DNA from: Mucilaginibacter gossypii
GTDB taxonomy: Bacteria > Bacteroidota > Bacteroidia > Sphingobacteriales > Sphingobacteriaceae
Direction of reading: 5' to 3'
DNA length: 64,000 nucleotides
Assembly: GCF_900100945.1 (NCBI RefSeq)
Contig: NZ_FNCG01000015.1
Location: forward strand, 1-64,000
Each line of letters begins with the position of its first letter. Position 1 is the first letter of the stretch. The notes beneath the pieces were generated by a model. The model saw only the letters and a list, made by a program, of their open reading frames with translations. It ran no database searches and had not been told where the DNA came from. A program made the position numbers and the translations under genes. Shown here one piece after another: positions 50,574-60,420 of this stretch.

Positions 50574-50630
50574 AGTTCATAGTTGATGGTTAATGGTTCA
50601 TAGCTATTTTTATTACTATGAACCATCAAC
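50574..50630. repeat. word-shuffled inverted repeat (GATGGTTCATAG family)
   Basis: GGTTCATAG (50595-50603) pairs with CTATGAACC (50616-50624). The left arm GTTGATGGTTAATGGTTCATAG matches the complement of the right arm, GTTGATGGTTCATAG, with an internal seven-base duplication. The same words occur at 33108-33220. The hairpin lies immediately after the tadA stop on the minus strand. Confidence 0.7.
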
Positions 50631-50631
50631 C

Positions 50632-51102
50632 CTACTTCCGCTTACTTTTAAAAAAATCTTTCACCAGCTGGCTGCATTCAGCTTCGCGGATACCGCCGGT
50701 GATCACTGTTTTGGGATGGGTTATTTTTTGGTTGATGCGGCCGAACCCGAGTTTGTTATCATAGGCCCCAAAAACGATCTTACTTACCTGGAACCAGTAT
50801 GAAGCCCCGGCACACATTACACAGGGCTCCATAGTAACGTACAGCGTACAGCCTTGCAGGTATTTGCCTCCAATTAAATTAGCGGCCGCAGTAAGGGCCT
50901 GCATTTCGGCATGGGCCGATACATCGTTAAGCCGTTCGGTAAGATTGTGCCCTTTTCCTATAATGCGGCCATTGTAAACCACAATTGCCCCTATCGGGAT
51001 TTCATCTTCCTCTAATGCATAGCGGGCTTCTTTTAACGCCTCGCCCATAAAATATTCATCGGGCGATATAGAGGCCTCATCCTCAAAACTGATATATCTC
51101 AT
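50632..51102 (-). CDS. tadA: tRNA adenosine deaminase / nucleoside deaminase
   Basis: The 156-residue zinc deaminase converts the wobble adenosine of tRNA-Arg to inosine. The zinc and catalytic residues are His64 and Glu66 in SAHAEMQAL and Cys94 and Cys97 in EPCVMCAGA. Length and sequence fit TadA rather than guanine deaminase, although the family boundary is not sharp. Its ATG directly follows the stop of the tRNA-binding-protein gene, so the two are cotranscribed. Confidence 0.92.
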   Translation of the reverse strand: MRYISFEDEASISPDEYFMGEALKEARYALEEDEIPIGAIVVYNGRIIGKGHNLTERLNDVSAHAEMQALTAAANLIGGKYLQGCTLYVTMEPCVMCAGASYWFQVSKIVFGAYDNKLGFGRINQKITHPKTVITGGIREAECSQLVKDFFKSKRK

Positions 51103-51438
51103 TTAAATAAGTTTGCTGCCGTTTGGCACAGGCTTTTCAACAGCGGTTAACACAATGTCTCCGTTCTCGTCGGCGAAACCGGTAACCAGGAACTCCGACA
51201 TGAAATTGGCGATCTGCTTTTTAGGAAAATTAACCACGCCTACAATTTGCCTGCCCACCAGCTCTTCTTTGGTATAATGCTTCGTGATCTGTGCGCTCGA
51301 CCACCTGACACCAAACTCACCGAAATCGACCCTTACCTTGAAGGCAGGTTTACGGGCTTCCGGGAAATCAATTGCTTCCAATACAGTGCCTACACGTAGT
51401 TCTACTTTTTCAAAATCATGCCAGGTGATGGTTTCCAT
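51103..51438 (-). CDS. csaA: CsaA-type tRNA-binding-domain protein
   Basis: I use ATG 51438 (METITWHDF), giving 111 residues, because a TACCTTTG promoter element lies between it and the upstream in-frame start. The whole protein is a tRNA_bind OB fold: VELRVGTVLEAIDFPEARKPAFKVRVDFG, SSAQITKHYTKEELVGRQIVGVVNFPKKQI and SEFLVTGF. Relatives bind tRNA or act as export-related chaperones. It is the first gene of an operon with tadA. Confidence 0.9.
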   Translation of the reverse strand: METITWHDFEKVELRVGTVLEAIDFPEARKPAFKVRVDFGEFGVRWSSAQITKHYTKEELVGRQIVGVVNFPKKQIANFMSEFLVTGFADENGDIVLTAVEKPVPNGSKLI

Positions 51439-51443
51439 AGGGG

Positions 51444-51451
51444 CAAAGGTA
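51444..51451 (-). promoter_or_regulatory. TAnnTTTG -7 element of csaA-tadA
   Basis: The minus strand reads TACCTTTG, five bases before the ATG at 51438, implying a leaderless transcript and excluding the longer frame start. Confidence 0.55.
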
Positions 51452-51651
51452 AAAAAATATGTCTCTCTCTTCTTCAAAAGCTACCCTTGCCTCAATTTTA
51501 AGTAAAGGGTTTGATATGGACATTAGTAAACAAAATCAATGCGTCATGTATCATGAACTAATGAGTTATAACAATAAAACCAACAACTCTGCCCTTGAGG
51601 CCGGATGTAAAAGCGTTGTTCCAAACCGCTTAGCCATTGCCTCTAACTGCG

Positions 51652-52740
51652 TCAATTAATATTCGTCCCTTCCTTCACCTCATCGCTGGCATTTTTAAGA
51701 ATGATATCGTTGGCCTTCAGGTTCCCAAATACTTCGGTTGAGTCATGTCTGGATAATCCTTCCTTTATATCAATTAATGCTGCCTTGCCGTCTTTTACAG
51801 CTATTACATATTCCCTCTCGGTTGACCGGATGATGGCATTGTTGGGCACTAACAACGATTTGGCGCCCGAAAGCATCGGGATCTTTACTTCGGCATACAT
51901 TCCCGGTTTTAGTATTCCATTTTGGTTTTGTACGTCTATTTCGATAGCTTCAGAACGCATACTCCCTAAAGCATTGGCCGAGCGACTGATTTTGGCTGTT
52001 TGTTCCTGCCCCGGCATAGCATTAAAAGTGAATTTTACCTGCTGCTTTAAGTCAACTTTGTCTACGAAATCTTCGGGGATGTAAACCTCTAAACGCAGCT
52101 TGCGGATATCCTGCAAAATAAGCATCGGCAGGTCTGTACCTTTACCCGGGGCTACCAAAGCTCCCGGGGATACATTACGCTGAATGATCATGCCATCAAA
52201 CGGTGCACGAATGTTCAGGTAATCCTGCATGGTGCGTACAGATGCCACGATCGAGCTTTCTGAACGGGCCATTGCGTCATCAGCTTTCATTTTTGCTAAA
52301 GCGTTATCCAATTCAAGCGGAGAAACTGATCCAGGTTCTTTTGCAGCCTCTTTTAAACGCTGATACTTTTCCTTACTGGCAACTGCGTTCTCTTTGGCCT
52401 GCATGTAGCGGGAATCGGCAGCCTGCAATTGCGATTCCATTTCCGGCGCTTCTAAGGTTACCAGTAATTGTCCTTTTTTTACCAAGGTACCACGGTCAAC
52501 AAAAACGGTTTTTACAAACCCGTTTACTTTCGGGAACAAGTTTACCTCGTTATAGGGTTTTAACTGGCCGGGAAGGCGGGCTTCGCTTGATAGTGCTTTT
52601 TCCGACACTTTGCCGGTTTCATATCCGCTTGCTTTTTGGTTGGTTTTTTGGGTTTCTGTGAGGTCCACCGGCTTTTGATTGCCTGCACATGCGGCCATCA
52701 GGCTGATACTGCTTAACAGTACAATATATTTTAGTTTCAT
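51652..52740 (-). CDS. RND efflux periplasmic adaptor (HlyD/MFP family) lipoprotein
   Basis: I use ATG 52740 (MKLKYIVLL), four bases after the RND stop; the longer frame would overlap the pump gene. The 362-residue product has a lipobox Cys near residue 18 (LMAACAG). It has a lipoyl-like half (VNGFVKTVFVDRGTLVKKGQLLVTLEAPE), an alpha hairpin (QLQAADSRYMQAKENAVASKEKY) and beta-barrel parts (IRAPFDGMIIQRNVSPGALV, VKFTFNAMPGQE). It links the inner-membrane pump to the TolC-like channel. Confidence 0.92.
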   Translation of the reverse strand: MKLKYIVLLSSISLMAACAGNQKPVDLTETQKTNQKASGYETGKVSEKALSSEARLPGQLKPYNEVNLFPKVNGFVKTVFVDRGTLVKKGQLLVTLEAPEMESQLQAADSRYMQAKENAVASKEKYQRLKEAAKEPGSVSPLELDNALAKMKADDAMARSESSIVASVRTMQDYLNIRAPFDGMIIQRNVSPGALVAPGKGTDLPMLILQDIRKLRLEVYIPEDFVDKVDLKQQVKFTFNAMPGQEQTAKISRSANALGSMRSEAIEIDVQNQNGILKPGMYAEVKIPMLSGAKSLLVPNNAIIRSTEREYVIAVKDGKAALIDIKEGLSRHDSTEVFGNLKANDIILKNASDEVKEGTNIN

Positions 52741-52744
52741 AATA

Positions 52745-55700
52745 TTAGCTATTGGAGGTTTCAAGTTGTTGAGGTTCATTAACATTTACGTCCTTCATTA
52801 AGGACGGTGAATCATAAGTGGTTTTTTGCTGTACCCAGGCAAATACCTGCGGTAGTATAAACAGCGCGGCTAATGTTGAGGCAAATAAGCCGCCTATCAC
52901 CGCGCGGCCCAATGGCGCGGTTTGCTCGCCGGCTTCACCCATCCCTGATGCCATCGGGATCATACCTGCCATCATGGCCAAACTGGTCATGAGGATTGGT
53001 CTTAACCTGATGGACGCACTGGTAATGGCTGCCCTTGTAGAGTCTTTATAATCCAGTCTCAGGGTTTCAGCATTGGTTACGATCAGGATGGCGTTTGCCA
53101 CCGATACTCCTGTAGACATGATCATGCCCATGTAACTTTGCAGGTTAAGTGTTGAACCGGTAAGCAGTAATGCTGTTAGCGATCCCAATATTACTGCCGG
53201 TACGGTAGATAGTACTGTAAGGGATAATTTAAACGACTGGTAATTGGCGGCCAGCAATAAAAAGATCACCAAAATGGCAAACATCAAACCGTTCTGTAAG
53301 CTGTCGAGCGTTTCTGTCAACAAGCTCGACATACCTTTAACTTCAGCAATCAGGCCTTTAGGCGGTGCCCCGACAGTTTTGATCACCTGCTGCACCGCGG
53401 CAGTAGCAGTGCCCAAATCCTTCTTGTAAATATTGGCGCTCACGGTTAAGAAGCGGCGCGGACCGGTACGGTCATATTCACCAGGAACGTAATTAACCTT
53501 AAAGCTGGCGATATCACCCAGTACAGGTGTACTTTGGCCTTTCACCAGTGGGATCTCTTTCAACTCATCCATTGTATTCATCACATACTCTGGAATTTGC
53601 ACCTGTACCTGGTAGGTATAGGCCGATTTATCATCCAACCAAAGGTTTTTCTCGGTAAAACGGCTTGATGATGTACTTGCTGTAACCGAGCGGGCAACAT
53701 CTTTAATATCCAGGCCTAATTGGGCGGCTTTCAACCTGTCGAGCGTTATTGCCACCACAGGAAACTTTAAAGGCTGACTGATTTGCACATCCCTCAGGTA
53801 GCTGATCTTTTTAAGTCCGGCCAAAACTTTGTTCGAGTAGCCTTCTATCTGCGCCATATCCTTACCCGCTACCCTTATTTCGATAGGTGTAGATGCACCC
53901 TGGCTCATGATCTTTTCGGTCATGTCGATAGGTTCAAAAGTGATGCGGAGATCGGGCATGCGCGATGCTATGTTTTTACGGAGCGCATCTTTAAGCTCAT
54001 CCATATTGATGTGGTAATCTTCATCAAGGTTAACCTGTAATACCGCTTCATGTGTACCAGTATTAAATACATAAAGATTGCTGGTACCATAGCTGCTTGG
54101 CACAATGCCCACATAAGCCGATGTGATAGCTACATGATGGTTCACCGTACTGTCGATGATTTGCAAAACCTGTTTCAGCCCGTCTTCCGTACGTTCAAGT
54201 CTTGTGCCATCCGGCTCTTTGATCCTGATCTGAAACTGGCCGTTGTTGAGCTTCGGCATCATATCTTTTCCAATAGTGACAAAACACACACCGGCCAATC
54301 CCAAAACAACCACGAGATAAACAGGCACAATTAGTTTTTTGTTATGCATCCAGCGTTCAATGATGTGTATAAAACGGATCTTTATCCGTTCAAACAGGTC
54401 ATTCTTTTCGGGATGGTTTTGCTCCTGCTGCAGGTGATGGTTTACCTGCCCTTCTTCGGGCCGGTCTAAAGCTTCGCCGGCATGGGCATGCAATTTCCCA
54501 TGTTCATAATGCTGATAGGTTTCGGCTTTGATAAGCCAGTTTGATAAAATAGGCACCAGTGTTTGCGCTATGATGTACGATACGATCATCGTTAAGCCAA
54601 TAGATAGCGACAGGGGTAAAAACATCGCTTTAGGCACGCCGTTCATCATAAACGATGGCGCGAATACCGCAAGGATACACAGCAGGATGAGCAATAGGGG
54701 GAACGAGATTTCCTGGCAAGCATCATAAATAGCCTGTGCTTTGCTTTTGCCCATCTCCAGGTGCTGGTGAATATTTTCGATAGTTACTGTCGCCTGGTCA
54801 ACCAAAATGCCTATGGCGAGGGCAAGCCCGCTCAGTGTCATGATATTGATGGTTTGGCCGAATAAGCCTAAAAGTAATACACCTAACAAAATGGATACCG
54901 GGATAGTAATCACCACGATCAAACTGCTTCGCCAGTCGCGCAAAAACAATAATACCATCAGGCCGGTGAGCAATGCGCCCAGACCGCCTTCTGTCATAAG
55001 GCTCTTTACCGCGTTTATCACAAATATGGATTGATCAAACTCATATGAGATTTTAACGTCGTCGGGTAAAAGGCCCTGAATTTCCGGAATCTTCTTTTTC
55101 AAAGCCTGTACCACACTCCAGGTACTGGCATCGGCGGTTTTTACTACCGGCAAATAAACAGAGCGCTTGCCATTAATCAGCGCATAATCAACCGTAACGT
55201 CGGTAGCATCGGCAACACGGGCTACATCTTTTACCAAAATGGGAACGCCGTTTTTGGTAACTACAGGGATATTGCCAAATTCATCTGTTTGGTTAATCAA
55301 CGTATTAACCGTAGTTACAAACATAGTGTTGCCTAACCTTAAATTACCCGAAGGCGACATCACATTGAACTTAGCCAACGCACTTACTACCTCATCGGGC
55401 GTCAAGCCGTAACTTCTTAATTTATTTGGATCAACGTTTAAGGTGATGGACCTGGCGTTTGAACCAAACGGCGGCGGGGCCGATAAGCCGGGAACAGTAG
55501 CAAACATCGGCCTTACTTTAGTAGCAGCCATATCATAAATATCCTTCAGGCTGCGATTGGGGGCGGATAGTACCAATTGCCCAACGGGCAACGATGAAGC
55601 ATCAAACCTTACAACCTGCGGCGGCAGTGCTCCCGGCGGGAAAAAGCTCATTACGCGGCTTACCTGCAAAGCCACCTGGGCCTGTGCTTCGGCCATGTCT

Positions 55701-55996
55701 GTGCTCTCGTAAAAACTCAGCTTAACCATAGTTAAACCCTGAATGTTTTTACTGGTAATACTTTTGATGCCGTTTACATACAGAAACTGGTCTTGCAAAC
55801 GGGTTGAAAAAAAACCCTCCATTTGCTGCGGCGACATACCGCCATATGATTCAATAACATAAATGGTGGGCAGGTTTAGTTTTGGGAAAATATCTATCGG
55901 TATTTTTATAGCACTAAGCACTGCAAAGATGAGCAGGCTCAAGGTAACCACCACCGTTGTGATGGGCCGTTTAAGTGCGGATGTGACCATTGACAT
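52745..55996 (-). CDS. RND efflux transporter, inner-membrane pump
   Basis: The 1083-residue AcrB/CzcA-type pump starts MSMVTSALKRPITTVVVTL and has helices in the standard RND pattern. The proton-relay helix 4 carries an Asp at about 400 (ALAIGILVDQATVTIENI). Large periplasmic porter loops follow helices 1 and 7. An unusual His-rich cytoplasmic insertion lies at about residues 492-530 (HYEHGKLHAHAGEA and VNHHLQQEQNHPE) between helices 6 and 7. The substrate is unknown; the sequence lies between the drug and metal branches. It is in an operon with TolC-like and adaptor genes. Confidence 0.93.
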   Translation of the reverse strand: MSMVTSALKRPITTVVVTLSLLIFAVLSAIKIPIDIFPKLNLPTIYVIESYGGMSPQQMEGFFSTRLQDQFLYVNGIKSITSKNIQGLTMVKLSFYESTDMAEAQAQVALQVSRVMSFFPPGALPPQVVRFDASSLPVGQLVLSAPNRSLKDIYDMAATKVRPMFATVPGLSAPPPFGSNARSITLNVDPNKLRSYGLTPDEVVSALAKFNVMSPSGNLRLGNTMFVTTVNTLINQTDEFGNIPVVTKNGVPILVKDVARVADATDVTVDYALINGKRSVYLPVVKTADASTWSVVQALKKKIPEIQGLLPDDVKISYEFDQSIFVINAVKSLMTEGGLGALLTGLMVLLFLRDWRSSLIVVITIPVSILLGVLLLGLFGQTINIMTLSGLALAIGILVDQATVTIENIHQHLEMGKSKAQAIYDACQEISFPLLLILLCILAVFAPSFMMNGVPKAMFLPLSLSIGLTMIVSYIIAQTLVPILSNWLIKAETYQHYEHGKLHAHAGEALDRPEEGQVNHHLQQEQNHPEKNDLFERIKIRFIHIIERWMHNKKLIVPVYLVVVLGLAGVCFVTIGKDMMPKLNNGQFQIRIKEPDGTRLERTEDGLKQVLQIIDSTVNHHVAITSAYVGIVPSSYGTSNLYVFNTGTHEAVLQVNLDEDYHINMDELKDALRKNIASRMPDLRITFEPIDMTEKIMSQGASTPIEIRVAGKDMAQIEGYSNKVLAGLKKISYLRDVQISQPLKFPVVAITLDRLKAAQLGLDIKDVARSVTASTSSSRFTEKNLWLDDKSAYTYQVQVQIPEYVMNTMDELKEIPLVKGQSTPVLGDIASFKVNYVPGEYDRTGPRRFLTVSANIYKKDLGTATAAVQQVIKTVGAPPKGLIAEVKGMSSLLTETLDSLQNGLMFAILVIFLLLAANYQSFKLSLTVLSTVPAVILGSLTALLLTGSTLNLQSYMGMIMSTGVSVANAILIVTNAETLRLDYKDSTRAAITSASIRLRPILMTSLAMMAGMIPMASGMGEAGEQTAPLGRAVIGGLFASTLAALFILPQVFAWVQQKTTYDSPSLMKDVNVNEPQQLETSNS

Positions 55997-56003
55997 AGCT
56001 AAA

Positions 56004-57398
56004 TTATTTTAAAAGGTTTAATACAGTATTTACCTGGTTGCCGGTAACGGCCTGCTGGAACAGGGCATTTGAATAGGCATATTTGGCCTGTACATAGTCA
56101 GTTTCGGCGCGGTAAAGGATATTGAGTGCGGCGTTAAGCTCAATGATATCGGTTAGCCCATTTTTGTATAATGACAGCTTTTGCCGGTACCCGTCAGAAG
56201 CCGCTTTAAGCTGATTGGGGATCTCAACCAGGCGTTCGCGGGCGGTTTGCAGCTCCACGCCCGACCGGTTGGCATTGACCGCCAGCAATTGCTTTTGCTC
56301 ATCCAGCTTTTTCCGGGAGTAATCGGTATTGGCACGTTGTGTCCGTAATTTTAACTGGCGGCGACGGATATCAAACAGGTTATAGGAAACACCTATACCT
56401 ACCAGGTAATTATTCCTGTCGAACCCCCATCCGCTGCTGAGGCTGTTAAAATGGTCGTTAGCATCAACACTTGATCCCCTGCCCCAAACGGCGCCTTCCA
56501 GTAATATTTTAGGATTGTAGCTTTTTTTGACGAGTGTTTCCCGCTGCAAACTATTTTGATATACCGATTTATAATAATTGATCAAGGGATGATTGGTGGT
56601 GTCGATCACCAAAGGGTCCAGGCCGGTTGCGGTATTGATAAGATTTGTTTCGGCAGCGGTATCGGGTACTATTGTCTGATAGGGTAAGCCGCTGACAGCC
56701 GAAAGCTGTAACTGTACCTGCTTCACCTGGTTGTTAAGTTCGATATAGTTCAAACGGGCTTTTGACAGTTCGGCCTCGGCAATGCTGGTATCAACGCCTG
56801 CCCTTACCCCACTTTTGGCGAGCGACTGTACCGACCGGCGGATCTCCTGATTGCGTTTTATGTTCCGCGCCTGGATGGTGAGGAAGTTTTCCAGTTCCGT
56901 CAGGAGCAGGTAATTGCCAATGGCATAAGCCTGCAACTGATATTTGGAATCAGCAAACTGGTTTTGCTGTACCTGAATATCAGAGTTGGCTACTTTATTT
57001 TGAGCACCATAGGCCCCAAAATTATAGATCTCCCAGTCGAGCGCGGCTACCCCAACGTTGGCTGAAACGGTGGTGGTATTGCTTTCGGGCCGTACCCCCC
57101 TGGAGTTGGAAGGAATGATACCAAAGCCAAAATACGGGCCGGCAACATTGTTGTTAGTGCCATAATCTGCCTGGTAATTTAGTTTCAGGTTAGGGAGCCA
57201 GCTGCTCCTGGTTTCAGCGGCCTGGGCTTGCCTAACCGCTATAGCTGCCGAATCGGTTAGCAATGTGGGTGCGTTTCGGTTCACGCTGTTGAGCAGCGTT
57301 TTTAAACTAACCGGTGTGTTACCTTGTTGCTGCGCATAAGTATAGGCTGTTATTAGCAAGCCTATAAACAGGCAGCAGGACTTCTTTGAAATTCGCAT
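56004..57398 (-). CDS. TolC-family outer-membrane efflux protein
   Basis: The 464-residue protein has a signal peptide ending near TYAQQ and the duplicated TolC alpha-barrel pattern: SLKTLLNSVNRNAPTLLTDSAAIAVRQAQAAETRSSWLPNLKL in the first half (landmark segment), and LRTQRANTDYSRKKLDEQKQLL with YKNGLTDIIELNAALN in the second. It forms the outer-membrane channel of the tripartite pump and leads the pump gene by 7 bases. Order TolC-RND-HlyD is common in Bacteroidota. Confidence 0.92.
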   Translation of the reverse strand: MRISKKSCCLFIGLLITAYTYAQQQGNTPVSLKTLLNSVNRNAPTLLTDSAAIAVRQAQAAETRSSWLPNLKLNYQADYGTNNNVAGPYFGFGIIPSNSRGVRPESNTTTVSANVGVAALDWEIYNFGAYGAQNKVANSDIQVQQNQFADSKYQLQAYAIGNYLLLTELENFLTIQARNIKRNQEIRRSVQSLAKSGVRAGVDTSIAEAELSKARLNYIELNNQVKQVQLQLSAVSGLPYQTIVPDTAAETNLINTATGLDPLVIDTTNHPLINYYKSVYQNSLQRETLVKKSYNPKILLEGAVWGRGSSVDANDHFNSLSSGWGFDRNNYLVGIGVSYNLFDIRRRQLKLRTQRANTDYSRKKLDEQKQLLAVNANRSGVELQTARERLVEIPNQLKAASDGYRQKLSLYKNGLTDIIELNAALNILYRAETDYVQAKYAYSNALFQQAVTGNQVNTVLNLLK

Positions 57399-57552
57399 AT
57401 CTTGATGTACGGAATATGCTTACCGGGAAATGCCCGCACACTGATCGCTACAGATCAGTAAGTACTGCAAAAAATGCCGGTAAACGATGGATAATTAATT
57501 GAAAAAATGATCGATGATGTATCTAAAGGCAGAGCGCCTTTAATCATTCAAA

Positions 57553-57951
57553 TCAAATGCGAAAAGTGCAAAGGGAAAGATAGGAGTATCGATACTCGGG
57601 TATAATCCTGAAGTTTCGGATTAATTGCTTCGGATTTAATTTCCATAGCTGCAATGCAAAAAAAAGCAGAATAAAACTGCCTACAACAGCGCTGATCAAA
57701 TCGGTAACAGACTTTTTCTCCTCAAGGGTTGATTTGTCTGGTCTTTGAACGTAGCTTGATTCGCTGAAGCTGCTGTGCAGGTTCTCCATCTTTCGTTTAA
57801 AAACCGAATTGAATCCTGTTGAACGCGTACGGCCCGACTGCGTTAAGCGGGGAAGAAAAAAAACATGACTGCTCGCGATGACCAAATAAAAGGCCATTAC
57901 CGATAATATCCGCAACGATCTCAAAAATTCAGTATTTCGCTTATTCAACAT
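57553..57951 (-). CDS. small two-helix membrane protein upstream of the efflux operon
   Basis: I do not recognise the family. Using ATG 57951 (MLNKRNTEF) gives 132 residues with hydrophobic helices near residues 16-34 (VMAFYLVIASSHVFFLP) and 89-108 (VVGSFILLFFALQLW), separated by a basic, Ser-rich loop. Its stop lies 154 bases upstream of the TolC-like gene on the same strand. Similar small proteins of unknown role sometimes precede metal-type RND operons; here that is context only. Confidence 0.6.
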   Translation of the reverse strand: MLNKRNTEFLRSLRILSVMAFYLVIASSHVFFLPRLTQSGRTRSTGFNSVFKRKMENLHSSFSESSYVQRPDKSTLEEKKSVTDLISAVVGSFILLFFALQLWKLNPKQLIRNFRIIPEYRYSYLSLCTFRI

Positions 57952-58140
57952 ATTGCTTATGCTGTACAAAAATGAAAAAAATAACCTAATTGTTTTGCAA
58001 AAGTATTGTTGCATTTATATTCTGCATACCGGGATGAGGAAACTTCACTACTATTAAGTTTAGGCAGGCCCCCCGCCAGGTCATTATCCTACCCTTGATG
58101 GCGAACCAAGCCTCAAACTTATTGCAGGAATGCGGTTGCA

Positions 58141-60396
58141 TCAACCCTGACGAATTGCGGCTTTATTAACTACAGTGTGCCATTTCGAAAGCTTATTCAT
58201 CAGTTCATCAAGCTTTACAGGCTTACTCAGGTAATCATTCATACCGGCCTGCAAGCAATCCTGTTCATCGCCGGCCATGGCGTTGGCTGTTAATGCAATG
58301 ATAACAGGCTGCTTAATGTTTTCTTTACGGATTACACGGGTAGCCTCAAGCCCATCCATAACAGGCATCTGCATGTCCATTAAAATAAGCTCGTAATCGT
58401 TTTGGTACAGGGCCTCTATTGCTTCGAGCCCGTTTTGGGCCATACCCGGCTTATAGCCCATTTTGTTTAAAATGTGTTTAATAACGTGCCGGTTAACCTC
58501 ATTATCTTCGGCAATGAGGATATTGAAGGGATATTTATCACTAAAATCAACCGAAAGCTTGCTCTTAATTTGTTTATCATCGTTTTGGACCGATTTATTC
58601 CTGAGTGCCATAAAAATCTGTTTGCCCAGCACCTGTTGTTTTATCGGCTTGCTCATAACAGAGGTAAACAGCATTCGCTGATCTTTTATAAATTCTTCAC
58701 CAACCGAGCTTAGCAGTATAATAGGAATGTGGCTGTACCCTTCCCTGATGATGCGGGCCAGCATAACCCCATCCATTACGGGCATATTCATGTCGGTAAT
58801 AACCACGTCAATGTCTTTGTTTCTCTGCAGGATCACTAAAGCCTCGGCGGCAGACTCTGCCGGTACCGATTTAAGGTTCCAGTTTTCAAACTGGCGGTTT
58901 AAAATAGACAGGTTGGTATGGTTATCATCAACTATAAGAATCTTTTTGCCGCGCAGTTCCTCAAGATCAAAACTGGCAGGCTGCCGGTGGGAAATCTCGC
59001 CGGGATAGGCGTTTATGGTAAAGAAAAACCTGGTACCGGCACCAGGCTCGCTTTCAACGCCTATACTGCCCCCCATTAGCGCTACAAGCTTTTGGCAAAT
59101 GGCCAAACCTAAACCGGTACCTCCGTATTTGCGTGTAGTAGATGAATCGACCTGCGAAAATGCCTTGAACAGCCGGTGCAGCTTATTATGCGGAATGCCT
59201 ATACCTGTATCCCAAACATCAAATCTTAATTTCAGCAAGCCATCAGATTGTTTGTCAACACAGCTAACCTTAATACCAACCTCACCTTTCTCCGTAAATT
59301 TTATGGCGTTGCTTACCAGGTTTATAAGCACCTGTTTAAGCCGCAGCGGATCGCCGATGATACCCGGCGATATATCTTCGGCAATTTCATAAACCAGGTC
59401 GAGCCCCATTTGTCCGCCTTTAATGGCAAACATATCCATCACATCTTCAATACATTGCCGCAGCTTAAAATCATCCTGTTCAAGATCAAGGCTACCTGCT
59501 TCTATCTTTGAAAAATCAAGAATGTTATTGATCACATGGATGAGCGTTTCGCCGCAGCTGATGATGGTTTCGTTAAACATACGCTGCTCATCATTAAGCT
59601 CAGTTTCATTCAATAAAGCCGACATCCCGATAACCCCGTTCATAGGCGTACGGATTTCGTGGCTCATGGTGGCCAGGAAAATGCTTTTTTCCTGGTTAGC
59701 CTGATCGGCCGCGAGGCGTGCCTTTTGAAGTTCCTGGTTTGAATAGTTTAGTTCCTGGTTTGCAGCTGCCAAAACCTCTTCATTATGTTTACGCTCGAGC
59801 GATAACTGAGCTTCCCGCTGCAGATCGGCCATTTGCAGGGTTTGTACTATTCTTAGTTCGTTATACTTGCGCAACTGATAGGCCCAAAGTCCGCATATGA
59901 ACATGATAACCCCGGTAAGCAACACATGTATGGTAAACGTTTGAAGATCAAAGTAATTGAGCTGGGTAAAAAATATGCCGCCATAGCCAATATCCTGCAT
60001 ATAGCTGAAAACAGCATGGTGTACAATAACAACTAAAAGCAATGGCAATTGTAGCCTCCAGTTTTGGTAGGTGATCAGCAGCGCACTCGAAATAAAAGCA
60101 AAAAAGTGCATCTCAAACAAGCCGTGCATCTGGTAAATATACTGGGCCATAAAAATACCTAATACAGCTGCCAGCACATATTGGTATAAGGAAGAATTAG
60201 GCAGGGCTATTTTAGCAGTATAGTACGCCAACAGGCACAGGCCGCCAACGCCAAAGGCAATAAGCCATGTATCATAAAAATAGGCCAATGCTAAACCAAC
60301 TACAAAATGCACAGGCAGGAAATAATCCATCAACCTGTCTGAGCGGTCTTTGATCTCGGTTTGAAAATTAATGTTTTGAACTATGTCTGCGGTCAC
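58141..60396 (-). CDS. hybrid histidine kinase with two receiver domains
   Basis: The 751-residue membrane protein has about six N-terminal helices (residues 25-175), a coiled coil (180-235), a HisKA domain with His246 in ATMSHEIRTPMNG, and an HATPase domain (VLINLVSNAIKFTEKG, WDTGIGIPHNKL, GTGLGLAICQKLV). Two receiver domains follow: ILIVDDNHTN with phospho-Asp in VVITDMNMPVMDG, and ILIAEDNEVNRH with LILMDMQMPVMDG near the C-terminus. No Hpt or output domain is present, so it must pass phosphate to another protein. Its start lies 24 bases after the stop of the DUF6436-like thioredoxin gene. Confidence 0.93.
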   Translation of the reverse strand: MTADIVQNINFQTEIKDRSDRLMDYFLPVHFVVGLALAYFYDTWLIAFGVGGLCLLAYYTAKIALPNSSLYQYVLAAVLGIFMAQYIYQMHGLFEMHFFAFISSALLITYQNWRLQLPLLLVVIVHHAVFSYMQDIGYGGIFFTQLNYFDLQTFTIHVLLTGVIMFICGLWAYQLRKYNELRIVQTLQMADLQREAQLSLERKHNEEVLAAANQELNYSNQELQKARLAADQANQEKSIFLATMSHEIRTPMNGVIGMSALLNETELNDEQRMFNETIISCGETLIHVINNILDFSKIEAGSLDLEQDDFKLRQCIEDVMDMFAIKGGQMGLDLVYEIAEDISPGIIGDPLRLKQVLINLVSNAIKFTEKGEVGIKVSCVDKQSDGLLKLRFDVWDTGIGIPHNKLHRLFKAFSQVDSSTTRKYGGTGLGLAICQKLVALMGGSIGVESEPGAGTRFFFTINAYPGEISHRQPASFDLEELRGKKILIVDDNHTNLSILNRQFENWNLKSVPAESAAEALVILQRNKDIDVVITDMNMPVMDGVMLARIIREGYSHIPIILLSSVGEEFIKDQRMLFTSVMSKPIKQQVLGKQIFMALRNKSVQNDDKQIKSKLSVDFSDKYPFNILIAEDNEVNRHVIKHILNKMGYKPGMAQNGLEAIEALYQNDYELILMDMQMPVMDGLEATRVIRKENIKQPVIIALTANAMAGDEQDCLQAGMNDYLSKPVKLDELMNKLSKWHTVVNKAAIRQG

Positions 60397-60420
60397 AATG
60401 ATTGATATTTAGGGGTAATA

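Noticed and set aside
51701..52084. Long plus-strand open frame opposite the efflux adaptor gene
   Set aside because: It is an antisense shadow; the adaptor is supported by family motifs.
52740..52785. Overlap between the RND and adaptor genes
   Set aside because: It disappears if the adaptor starts at the ATG at 52740, which also gives a proper lipoprotein signal.
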